This document shows, piece by piece, positions 18,740 through 28,488 of a DNA stretch of 64,000 nt; position 1 is the stretch's first letter, and each line of letters opens with the position of its first letter. Position numbers and translations under genes: made by a program. The notes under the pieces were generated by a model that did not search any database, had not been told where the DNA came from, and saw only the letters and a program-made list of their open reading frames with translations. Source of the DNA: Legionella israelensis (GTDB lineage Bacteria > Pseudomonadota > Gammaproteobacteria > Legionellales > Legionellaceae). The stretch lies in contig NZ_CP038273.1 in assembly GCF_004571175.1 (NCBI RefSeq), forward strand, positions 2,976,001 through 3,040,000, written 5' to 3'.

Positions 18740-19132
18740 CTAATCAACCCAATATTTATCCGTCGTTACATGAGTTGCTGGCGCGCAATTAGCAACGACT
18801 AAAGGCTCGGATGACTTATTTTCCATACCATGAATAATGCCGGGATCCACAGCAAAAATATCGCCGGCTTTAATGGCTTGCTGTTGTTCATTTTTAACTG
18901 TTTTGCCGTCACTGTCCAACTCAGCAGTGTGTAAAATCCCTTTACCAGAAACAATCATAAAAAAATCCAAGCCCTCTTTATGGTAATGACGAGTGACCTC
19001 TTTACCTGGCGGAATGGACTCAATGGCAAATCCCATATTACCTTTATCAATTAAGGGAGCAAAATAGATGCCATCTTGATCAGGTTTTACTGTGTCTAAG
19101 GCATCAAAACCATTTATCACAGAAATAAGCAT
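18740..19132 (-). CDS. small single-domain cupin protein
   Basis: A 130-residue cupin. Motif 1 is seen as PPGKEVTRHYHKEGLDFFMI (HxH metal ligands) and motif 2 as GDIFAVDPGIIHGMEN. There is no signal peptide. The fold is clear but the activity is not: small cupins include sugar isomerases, dioxygenases and ligand sensors. EctC (ectoine synthase) is also a cupin of about 130 residues, and the gene lies next to an EctD homologue, but the sequence does not show the EctC pattern as I know it, so I do not call it EctC. It is convergent with the dioxygenase gene and divergent from pyrG. Confidence 0.75.
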   Translation of the reverse strand: MLISVINGFDALDTVKPDQDGIYFAPLIDKGNMGFAIESIPPGKEVTRHYHKEGLDFFMIVSGKGILHTAELDSDGKTVKNEQQQAIKAGDIFAVDPGIIHGMENKSSEPLVVANCAPATHVTTDKYWVD

Positions 19133-19202
19133 GCCAGTAAACCTAAAAATAATGAAGGATGATTCAAGTATAGCATAGGACTATCTTACACTATGAATTT
19201 AT

Positions 19203-19349
19203 AACTCATGTATCGCAGCTTCGTCTTTTTTGCATCTTTGGACGCAATTTGGAATTTCAAATGCTCATTTACTCCATGTAAACTGCGCTTTAAAATTCCA
19301 AATTGCGTCCAAATGTTCTAAAAAATACTGTGCTGCGTAACATGAGTAT
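19203..19349. repeat. dispersed palindromic repeat family B, copy 1
   Basis: Outer arms ACTCATGTATCGCAGC (19204-19219) and GCTGCGTAACATGAGT (19332-19347) are reverse complements with two mismatches. Inner arms TTGGACGCAATTTGGAATTT and AAATTCCAAATTGCGTCCAA pair almost perfectly. A conserved asymmetric core reads ACTCCATGTAAACTGCGCTT. The reverse complement of the entire element recurs at 36653-36796. It is non-coding and lies in the 386-base gap upstream of pyrG. Confidence 0.88.
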
Positions 19350-19394
19350 AAAAGAAGGTGTTGGTATATCACTTTCCCTTGCAAGACGATAGTT

Positions 19395-19468
19395 AAGGAA
19401 TTAGTGCTAATTCCTTGTTCAAATTGATAAATTCAGTTAAAATTAAATCCCGTTTATATGCGTATAAT
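19395..19468 (+). promoter_or_regulatory. pyrG upstream hairpin and -10 box
   Basis: A perfect 9-base stem AAGGAATTA (19395-19403) / TAATTCCTT (19408-19416) with loop GTGC lies about 100 bases before pyrG. A TATAAT at 19463-19468 is a good -10 candidate. No well-spaced -35 is obvious. The hairpin is upstream of the predicted start site, so it is more likely an upstream terminator or protein site than an attenuator. Confidence 0.45.
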
Positions 19469-19506
19469 CTTTTTCCGTCTGTTTGGCGGTTTCCTTGCAT
19501 CTATAA

Positions 19507-21980
<2,474 letters not shown>

Positions 21981-22003
21981 TAAATTTCCATCTCTGCCAA
22001 GGA

Positions 22004-22091
22004 TGGCGGAGAGGCAGGGATTCGAACCCTGGGAAGGTTGCCCTTCAACGGTTTTCAAGACCGCCGCTTTCGACCGCTCAGCCACCTCTCC
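22004..22091 (-). tRNA. tRNA-Ser (anticodon UGA)
   Basis: Read on the minus strand, this is an 88-base gene with acceptor stem GGAGAGG / CCTCTCC, discriminator G and encoded CCA. The D-arm reads GGCTGAGCGGTCGAAAGC, the anticodon loop CTTGAAA (anticodon TGA at 22055-22057), there is a long variable arm typical of serine tRNAs, and the T-arm is GGTTCGAATCC. It decodes UCA and UCG codons. It converges with kdsA. Confidence 0.96.
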
Positions 22092-22205
22092 GACAGCCGA
22101 GAATATTATCTTAACATGATTTTTAATGCAAATTATTTTTTGCCTTATAGAGGGCAAGAACATACCACTTAAAGCATAAACAATAAGACATCATTGCTTC
22201 GTTTT

Positions 22206-22374
22206 GCTCAGGGGAAACGTATCTAATAGCGCGATATAAAATCAATATGCCTATATTATACGCGGAATACAACACGGCGCTTGATATGAGATTATATGGA
22301 TGCTGTGCATAAAGCACAGCAGGTAGGAAAAAGAGGGGCTTTTGTGATCAAAAATTAGATACGTTTGCCCTGAG
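22206..22374. repeat. long-armed palindrome (element F) upstream of bamD
   Basis: GCTCAGGGGAAACGTATCTAAT (22206-22227) and ATTAGATACGTTTGCCCTGAGA (22353-22374) are near-perfect 22-base inverted repeats about 125 bases apart. The interval has no credible gene; a 64-codon minus-strand frame overlaps it but has unusual composition and no ribosome site. The rest of the 375-base gap between tRNA-Ser and bamD shows only AT-rich sequence. Confidence 0.75.
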
Positions 22375-22466
22375 AATTTGCTGAAGAAAGTTCGCAAATG
22401 CTTTGAGGATCGGTATAATGGCTTCCATTATGGCTTTCACCACTAAGCGGTTTAAGAGGTAGATTT

Positions 22467-23249
22467 ATGAAGCGAGCTTTGATGTTAATGATTCTGGTTT
22501 TAATGGGCTTACTGGCGTCCTGTGCTAAATGGTGGGAGAAGGATGATGAGCTAAATAATCCATTTCGGGGCATGACAGCAAAACAATTATTTATTGAATC
22601 CGAACAGGCTCTTAAAGCCGGTCAATACGCCACTGCCTCCAAACGCCTCGAAGCTTTGGAGTCAATGTATCCTTTCAGTGATTACGCTGAAAAAGCACAG
22701 TTGAATTTGATATATGCTTATTATCAAAATGAGGATTATCCCTCCGCTGCGGCAACTGCAGAACGTTTTATTCACTTATATCCTCGCGCGAAAAACGTGG
22801 ATTATGCTTATTATATGAAAGGCCTGGCCAATTTTCAGCAGTCACGAGGCACTTTTGCCAAATGGTTGCCGATGGATGAGTCTGAACGTGATCCAGGCAC
22901 TCAATCCTTGGCTTATTCTGATTTTGGCACCTTGATTCAAAAATTTCCAAATAGTCGTTATAAAGCAAATGCTCTGCAACGTATGATTTATTTAAGAAAC
23001 ATGTTTGCTCAAAGAGAATTGAACGCCGCAACTTATTATTTTGAGAGAAAAATGTATGTGGCTGCAGCTGAACGAGCGGGATTTCTTGTCAAAAACTACC
23101 CTCAGGCCCCAAGTGCGCAAAAAGCATTGTTAATCATGCGTGATGCCAATTTGGCACTAGGATTAAATAAAGCAGCAGAAGAAGCTGTGGCCGTCTATGA
23201 GGCGACTTATCATAAAAAACCTGAAGCAGCAAGTAAGGTTGTTACTTGA
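22467..23249 (+). CDS. bamD: outer membrane protein assembly factor BamD (ComL lipoprotein)
   Basis: A 260-residue lipoprotein. The signal sequence MKRALMLMILVLMGLLASC ends in a lipobox (LASC, acylated Cys 19). TPR-like repeats follow, beginning TAKQLFIESEQALKAGQYAT and SDYAEKAQLNLIYAYYQNED, with the conserved RGTFAKWLPMDESERDPG region. BamD is the essential lipoprotein of the BAM complex that reads out outer-membrane-protein signals and contacts BamA. It has a 375-base upstream gap and is apparently monocistronic. Length and repeats match the family. Confidence 0.95.
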   Translation: MKRALMLMILVLMGLLASCAKWWEKDDELNNPFRGMTAKQLFIESEQALKAGQYATASKRLEALESMYPFSDYAEKAQLNLIYAYYQNEDYPSAAATAERFIHLYPRAKNVDYAYYMKGLANFQQSRGTFAKWLPMDESERDPGTQSLAYSDFGTLIQKFPNSRYKANALQRMIYLRNMFAQRELNAATYYFERKMYVAAAERAGFLVKNYPQAPSAQKALLIMRDANLALGLNKAAEEAVAVYEATYHKKPEAASKVVT

Positions 23250-23264
23250 TTTTTGCTTCATAGT

Positions 23265-23284
23265 CCCGGCTGCCAGCAGCCGGG
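23265..23284. terminator. GC-rich hairpin after bamD
   Basis: CCCGGCTG (23265-23272) pairs perfectly with CAGCCGGG (23277-23284) across a 4-base loop, 16 bases past the bamD stop. There is no T-run, so it may act as a transcript-stabilising or REP-like hairpin instead of a terminator. Confidence 0.5.
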
Positions 23285-23289
23285 CTACA

Positions 23290-23454
23290 TACGCTAAAAT
23301 TGGACATGACACTGAAGCCAATTACCCATTTCTTCTGAAACCGATTGATAATATCCATCAAATCCTGAGGTTTCTGGAACCTACTATGATAGTAAATAAC
23401 TCCAATGAATTATTAAAAGTTATAAAAAATGAATTTGATTGTGATGCAAATTAA
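23290..23454 (+). pseudogene. possible remnant of a coding region between bamD and the next gene
   Basis: The frame ending at 23454 reads a protein-like stretch after the hairpin (IGHDTEANYPFLLKPIDNIH, then a leucine-rich helical tail ending NEFDCDAN). There is no start codon with a ribosome site, and the upstream part of the frame is the bamD 3' end read out of frame. It may be the 3' end of a decayed gene or chance. I do not recognise the product. Confidence 0.25.
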
Positions 23455-23594
23455 TGTGTTGACAAAGCTGTTTTTTTGTATCTATCTCACAGGAACAAGT
23501 CGTCGCATCTAGCTGGCAGTGAAATTGACAACAGTTCCAGGTTAAAAACAATTGGCTATACTTAAAACAAGTTGTGATTTTTTTTGTTTTGATC

Positions 23595-23990
23595 ATGATC
23601 CATATTAGCCTTTTGAATGATTTGGTTCAATTCACACTCTCAAGTGATCCTAATGAAAGAGAAAAGGAAAAAAAATTTTTAGAAAATGCATTGCGGCAAA
23701 AACGTATTTTCTTTACTGATACGATTGGAGAAACGCAGTCTCTTTGCGATCGTTATGTTCATGTTTCTCAATTCAACTCTGTCGATGATATCAGGGATTT
23801 ATTTGTGCCTGATTTGTCCTCTCAAGGTAAAAAAGACTACAAAAAAACTCCGGTGTTTTTTAAGGAGCCACCTGTCCACTATCGATTTGAGGAGCAGCCT
23901 CAGGCAGCAGAAAAACATGGGCGTATTCATCGTGTTCCGGCTGATAAATTAATTGAAAACAAAATTACTAAACTTGAAAAGAAAGTATAA
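23595..23990 (+). CDS. hypothetical protein, about 131 residues
   Basis: Not recognised. A hydrophilic protein with a short helical N-terminus (MIHISLLNDLVQFTLSSDPN), a charged EREKEKKFLENALRQKR helix and a lysine-rich end (ENKITKLEKKV). No signal peptide or membrane segment. A GTG at 23574 would add seven hydrophobic residues; neither start has a convincing ribosome site. Codon use resembles neighbouring genes. It lies between bamD and the palindromic element C, with no obvious operon partner. Confidence 0.5.
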   Translation: MIHISLLNDLVQFTLSSDPNEREKEKKFLENALRQKRIFFTDTIGETQSLCDRYVHVSQFNSVDDIRDLFVPDLSSQGKKDYKKTPVFFKEPPVHYRFEEQPQAAEKHGRIHRVPADKLIENKITKLEKKV

Positions 23991-24109
23991 AAAAACCCAG
24001 TTAAAAAATTATTTTTAATTCATTTTTCATGGTATTAAAGAAGAGTTTAAATCATCTTTGACCCATTCTTTTGGTTTTTAAAGTACTGTTATTTAATACT
24101 GCCAAGCTT

Positions 24110-24270
24110 AAGTTCTATGCACTTATCTTTTACCGGCTGCAAATTCGGCTGATTTTCTCAAATTTCAGCTTGAGTTTGTTAAATAGAACCGGCTATTCGC
24201 CTTATTCGAGCTGAAATTTGAGCAAAACCATCCAACTTTCGCTACGATAAAAGATAAGCGCACAGAACCT
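24110..24270. repeat. long palindrome (element C) between a hypothetical gene and rdgC
   Basis: Outer arms AAGTTCTATGCACTTATCTTTTACCG (from 24110) and CGATAAAAGATAAGCGCACAGAAC (to 24268) are reverse complements with few mismatches. Inner arms CTCAAATTTCAGCTTGAG and GAGCTGAAATTTGAG also pair, as do further short blocks. The non-palindromic centre is about 40 bases. Overall it has the same double-armed plan as family B but no shared sequence. It fills the 304-base gap. Confidence 0.82.
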
Positions 24271-24294
24271 AAAATCCTGGCAGATATTTACATA

Positions 24295-25215
24295 TCAGGC
24301 AGGAACAGCACTTGTTTCAATTGGTGTGTTCTGTGTTTCAACCGCTTTTATCACATCATCGCATAAAGAGCGCAACTCTCCGGCCAAAAGTGTTAAAGCG
24401 GCATCCTGTTGCTGGTAGTCTTCCTCCAGTTTTCTTATGTCATTGAATTCGTCAATAAGATAATCAAGACATTTTAATCGCTTGAAGGTTAAATCCTGGG
24501 TCAAGGTAAATTGTATCCTTTCATTCCAGATCAATGAAATTTCTGCAGCTGCAAGCCCTTGTGATAATAAGGTTTGAATTTCTTCTGCCGGCAATTCATA
24601 GCCTTTACAGTTGACCCGTTTTTTTTCATCGTCTAATGAATAGAGTAGACAGTCTGAAGCCAGCTCAAAAGAGGTTGGGAGAGTAGATGAGTTTGCTATC
24701 CATTCGGCAAAACGCATGGCCAGATTTTCATTATATTTAAGCGGTTCAATTTTGATGCCGGGTAGTGATTTACGCAATAAAGAAGTCAATTGCGAAGCCT
24801 GATTATTGCTTGCTGCATTAACTATCAGGCGCTGACTGGCATGATCTAAAATAGCGGGAAGTCTTTTTTGCACACAAAAGGATTTTGGCAATAGTTCAAA
24901 CTCAAGATCCTCTGCAATTTGGGCTTTTTCAGCTCTTTTTACATTTCGACCTTGCTGATTTTCGATGATTTGTATTTTTTCAGCCAGCATTTTATTTATG
25001 ACGCCACGAGGGAGTATTCTTTCTTCCTTGCCCAGACAAATCAAACTACTGCCTGCGACATCCTGAACCAGTTCATCCGCATAAGCTGGAAGCCAACCAT
25101 AAATAAAGCGAGCATGAGGAGGACAGGGTTTTAAAGCTTCTTCAGCCAAAGACTCTGTCAAATCAATATGCTCCTCTAATTGATACTGATAAATAATTGC
25201 ATTGTTAAACCACAT
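24295..25215 (-). CDS. rdgC: recombination-associated protein RdgC
   Basis: A 306-residue RdgC. It opens with MWFNNAIIYQY and carries the conserved FIYGWLPAYADELVQDVAGS region, CLGKEERILPRGVINKMLAEK and a C-terminal domain with QFTLTQDLTFKRLKCLDYL. RdgC forms a ring-shaped dimer that binds double-stranded DNA and restrains RecA. It acts in the cytoplasm on the nucleoid. It is monocistronic, with repeat-bearing gaps of 304 and 387 bases on either side. Confidence 0.95.
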   Translation of the reverse strand: MWFNNAIIYQYQLEEHIDLTESLAEEALKPCPPHARFIYGWLPAYADELVQDVAGSSLICLGKEERILPRGVINKMLAEKIQIIENQQGRNVKRAEKAQIAEDLEFELLPKSFCVQKRLPAILDHASQRLIVNAASNNQASQLTSLLRKSLPGIKIEPLKYNENLAMRFAEWIANSSTLPTSFELASDCLLYSLDDEKKRVNCKGYELPAEEIQTLLSQGLAAAEISLIWNERIQFTLTQDLTFKRLKCLDYLIDEFNDIRKLEEDYQQQDAALTLLAGELRSLCDDVIKAVETQNTPIETSAVPA

Positions 25216-25348
25216 CTTTCATCCTATTGCTTAAAAATAGCTGATGCTAGCATGATTTAGACGCGGGTGCGAGAGGGTAGCCTGCCTTAAGTGTGCAAGA
25301 TAAACCTGCAATAAATTTAAATTTATTGCAGGTAACGGTATCCTTTAT

Positions 25349-25603
25349 ACTCGACTTACGAATCCCCGTGCCCTTTATTTTTACAATAAGGGGCTACTCT
25401 CTTAATGGCCATTATATAATTTTTTTAACTTACAATACTGCGGTCAATGCCGTGGTAATTCGTGGGATTGTCTTCTTTCAAAGCCATTTTTTCCATCGAA
25501 TCCCCGCTACTTGATAGCGGGGCTAAACAGAGCTTCGTATGGAGCAACACCGCAGGTTGATGCGGCGGTAATTTGTAAGCAGCAAAAATTCACAAAGTCA
25601 AGT
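25349..25603. repeat. dispersed intergenic repeat family A, long copy
   Basis: It begins ACTCGACTTACGAATCCCCG and ends ATTCACAAAGTCAAGT, the family A ends. Within it, 25494-25543 (CCATCGAATCCCCGCTACTT...GAGCTTCGTATGG) is the reverse complement of 6409-6459. The extra internal stretch at 25368-25450 suggests a nested or composite copy. It fills most of the 387-base gap between rdgC and the downstream minus-strand gene, and reaches the latter's stop codon. Confidence 0.85.
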
Positions 25604-27207
25604 TATATAGAAGTTGAGTTTACTATGGATGATGCAGAGGGCTCTATCATCTGCTCGTTTACATACTTTCTTAGTTTATCGATATACTGAGCAGTATTAG
25701 GTCCAAATAGCGCATGTTTTTCAAATATCTCAATCACTTCAGACATGAGGAAATGGAAAAAGTGGTTTAATGATTGCGTATCTTGTTGGTACGTGCTGAT
25801 TTCATTAACAAAATTTTCCAAAGAGCGGATGAGTTCTTCTTTTAAAGGATTTTTTTGTTGCAGAGTACGAGAAACAAAATGCCTGTTGTCCTGGACCCAC
25901 CTATTATTTTCTAATTTAATCAACTCTTGTTTTGCTCTGAATGTTTCTTTAAATTCCATTGATTCCAGTGTCAATGTATATTGTATTAATGGGACACACA
26001 GTTTCTTAGGGACTAAAGATTGTGGTATTTGGGTGAGCGCATCCGATATCACCAGAAGCACATTAGCAAGAAAAGTAGCATCCATTTTCCCCGGCGCTTT
26101 CTGTACTTGATGAATAAAATTAATAAATTTTTGAGCATTCAGTGCAAATGTTTCTTGTTCATCGTTTTCATAGACTATGGTCGTGGATGCAAAAAAAGTG
26201 ACTGCCCGTGGTCTTTCAATATCAGGCTTGTTTCTCTTTTTAACAGGTTCTTTTTGGGTATTTTCTATTTTTCTCTTCTTTGAGATGCTGATATCTTCAT
26301 TGGGTTCTGTCTCAGTCTCTTTTTTTTCTGTTGCTGTTAGTTCCACTGAGGCCATTATACCTGATTCGTTGTCTTTTTCTAATCGAGACACTAAAGTTTC
26401 TTCTTCAGTACGATGGTGGTTATTTATTTCTCGCCAACATTTTATAAGCTCTTCATTGAGCTTTTCTTCTTCAGATAAAGATTCATAACATCGATTGATT
26501 TGGTATTGGATAAAAGCCAAATCCTGTTTGGAATCAGCGTGGTTACTTTTAAGTAAATACCAATATGAGTAGCCTTCGATTCTTTGTGCAGCGGTCAGAT
26601 GTTCCATATCATTGATCGCTGGCAAATATTGCTGCATTTTATGCAGATAGGCCGGTTCTTTTGTATCTAGAAAAGCCTGTTCAAGTAAATTGAAATAGCC
26701 ATACAGATGCTTGATTTTAAAATCAGGTTGGTAGTATGTAAGAGCATTTTCCATATATTCGATGGCTTTTAACAACGGTAGCAGTTCCTGTCGTTGTGAA
26801 TGCTTATCGTAACTATAGTCACTTAGTTTTTCATAAATTTTTCCAATTTTCTTTTTAAGATCATTACAGCGTTCTTCTATTGCTAGTTTGCTTTCCGGGG
26901 CAAGGGGATTTGTTAACAAAAGTTTCAATTCTTTATATTGTCCCTGCATTATGTTTAATTGTTCTTCAAAAGGATCTCCGTCCTCAATGGCTAAAGAGAT
27001 TAAAACATGTCGGGTATAGAGAATTTCTGATAATACATAGGCATAAGCATAATTGAAATGGTGTTCAAAGATATGTTCTCTGCTGCTTCTTCGTTGATTA
27101 AGTAAACCAATAGCTGACTCATAATATTGCAGAGCCTCTTTAAAATTGCCTTCTTCATAGGCGGCATCAGCTTGTTTTTGAATATGGGTATTGAAATAAT
27201 AGGTCAT
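25603..27207 (-). CDS. hypothetical protein with N-terminal TPR and bipartite NLS-like motif (candidate effector)
   Basis: A 534-residue soluble protein. Residues about 10-40 (DAAYEEGNFKEALQYYESAI) form a clear TPR motif with weaker helical repeats behind it. An acidic, low-complexity linker at about 285-305 (EKKETETEPNED) leads to two basic clusters, KKRK (310-313) and KKRNK (323-327), separated by nine residues, which is the layout of a bipartite eukaryotic nuclear localisation signal. The C-terminal 190 residues are helical and unrecognised. There is no signal peptide. In a Legionella-type genome this suggests a host-nucleus-directed secreted protein, but basic clusters alone are weak evidence. 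It appears monocistronic. Confidence 0.65.
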   Translation of the reverse strand: MTYYFNTHIQKQADAAYEEGNFKEALQYYESAIGLLNQRRSSREHIFEHHFNYAYAYVLSEILYTRHVLISLAIEDGDPFEEQLNIMQGQYKELKLLLTNPLAPESKLAIEERCNDLKKKIGKIYEKLSDYSYDKHSQRQELLPLLKAIEYMENALTYYQPDFKIKHLYGYFNLLEQAFLDTKEPAYLHKMQQYLPAINDMEHLTAAQRIEGYSYWYLLKSNHADSKQDLAFIQYQINRCYESLSEEEKLNEELIKCWREINNHHRTEEETLVSRLEKDNESGIMASVELTATEKKETETEPNEDISISKKRKIENTQKEPVKKRNKPDIERPRAVTFFASTTIVYENDEQETFALNAQKFINFIHQVQKAPGKMDATFLANVLLVISDALTQIPQSLVPKKLCVPLIQYTLTLESMEFKETFRAKQELIKLENNRWVQDNRHFVSRTLQQKNPLKEELIRSLENFVNEISTYQQDTQSLNHFFHFLMSEVIEIFEKHALFGPNTAQYIDKLRKYVNEQMIEPSASSIVNSTSI

Positions 27208-27361
27208 GATTTTTTATTCGTTGATAAAGAAGGAGAGGCATTGTAGCAGAGCAATTATAGATGCTCAATGAAAATACATTACCGTGCGTTTTTTATCAAT
27301 TTGTGTGAATAGTTTTCTTGGTATTGATAGTCCACGTCTGTGGACTATCACATTTTAGAAT

Positions 27362-28471
27362 TTAGTCTTCGTCATCATCCCAACTTAATGTTCCTCCGGC
27401 CTGATATTCGATAACGCGTGTTTCAAAGAAATTTTTCTCTTTCTTTAAATCCATCATTTCACTCATCCAGGGGAATGGGTTTTCAGCGCCGGGATACTGT
27501 TCCGGCAGGCCAATTTGAACAAAACGACGGTTGGCGATGTAGTGTAGGTACTCTTTAAACATCGGCGCATTCATGCCGAGAATACCATTAGGCATGGTGT
27601 CTTTAGCATATTGGTATTCCAACTCCACGCCCTCCTTGATAAGTTGAATTATTTCTTTTTTGAAAGATTCCGTCCATAAATGAGGATTTTCAATTTTAAT
27701 CTGATTGATAACGTCAATGCCAAAATTCATGTGCATGGACTCATCACGCAGAATATATTGGAATTGCTCTGAAGTTCCTGTCATTTTATTACGACGTCCC
27801 ATAGATAATATCTGAGTAAAACCGACATAGAAGAAAATGCCTTCGAAAACGACATAAAAAGCAATCAAGTCACGTAGTAAGCGCTGATCATTTTCAGGAG
27901 TTCCTGTTTTAAAATTCGGGTCACCCAAGCTTTGGGTGAAGGGTAATGCCCATGCGGCTTTGGTGGATACGGAAGGTATTTCCCTGTACATGTTAAAGAC
28001 TTCAGCCTCATCCAGCCCAAGGCTTTCAATAATGTATTGATAAGCATGGGTATGTAAGGCTTCTTCAAAGGCCTGGCGCAATAAATACTGACGACATTCT
28101 GGATTGGTGATATGTCGGTAAACGGCAAGTACCAGATTATTGGCCACCAGAGAGTCGGCTGTGGAAAAGAATCCGAGATTTCTTTTAATGATGAGGCGCT
28201 CATCTTCAGTCAAGCCATTTGGATCCCTCCATAAGGCTACGTCAGCACTCATGCTAATTTCATTGGGCATCCAGTGATTGGCGCAGGCCGTTAAATATTT
28301 ATCCCAAGCCCAGGTGTATTTAAAAGGAACCAGTTGGTTTAGATCTGCACGACAATTGATGATTTGTTTATCATCTACATGAATTCGGCCTGCGCCCATT
28401 TCTGGAGTTTCAAGTCCTGTCATGCCCGTGGACATTTCAGGAGTAGGCTGTTCGTTTATTATAGTAGACAT
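27362..28471 (-). CDS. nrdB: class Ia ribonucleotide reductase beta subunit
   Basis: A 369-residue R2 protein. The di-iron ligands include D106 ([12 protein letters not shown]), E137 and H140 ([11 protein letters not shown]), and the radical tyrosine is present at Y144 in the ExxHxxxY spacing, so it is a tyrosyl-radical enzyme and not a Mn/Fe class Ic type. The second ligand set is seen in [14 protein letters not shown] and [14 protein letters not shown]. It provides the radical for reduction of ribonucleotides by NrdA. It lies 17 bases downstream of nrdA in the same operon. Confidence 0.96.
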   Translation of the reverse strand: MSTIINEQPTPEMSTGMTGLETPEMGAGRIHVDDKQIINCRADLNQLVPFKYTWAWDKYLTACANHWMPNEISMSADVALWRDPNGLTEDERLIIKRNLGFFSTADSLVANNLVLAVYRHITNPECRQYLLRQAFEEALHTHAYQYIIESLGLDEAEVFNMYREIPSVSTKAAWALPFTQSLGDPNFKTGTPENDQRLLRDLIAFYVVFEGIFFYVGFTQILSMGRRNKMTGTSEQFQYILRDESMHMNFGIDVINQIKIENPHLWTESFKKEIIQLIKEGVELEYQYAKDTMPNGILGMNAPMFKEYLHYIANRRFVQIGLPEQYPGAENPFPWMSEMMDLKKEKNFFETRVIEYQAGGTLSWDDDED

Positions 28472-28488
28472 GGTTAGATGTTCTCCTT

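Noticed and set aside
18740-19132. Cupin next to EctD as ectoine synthase (EctC)
   Set aside because: Size and fold fit, but its motifs (HYHKEGLDFF, DPGIIHGMEN) do not match EctC as I remember it, and the gene is on the opposite strand.
22123-22317. 64-codon minus-strand frame upstream of bamD
   Set aside because: It runs through one arm of element F, has no ribosome site and no family resemblance; most likely chance.
23197-23454. 85-codon frame after bamD as a complete gene
   Set aside because: Its first half overlaps the bamD end and the GC hairpin; only the last 55 codons look protein-like, so it is kept only as a low-confidence remnant.
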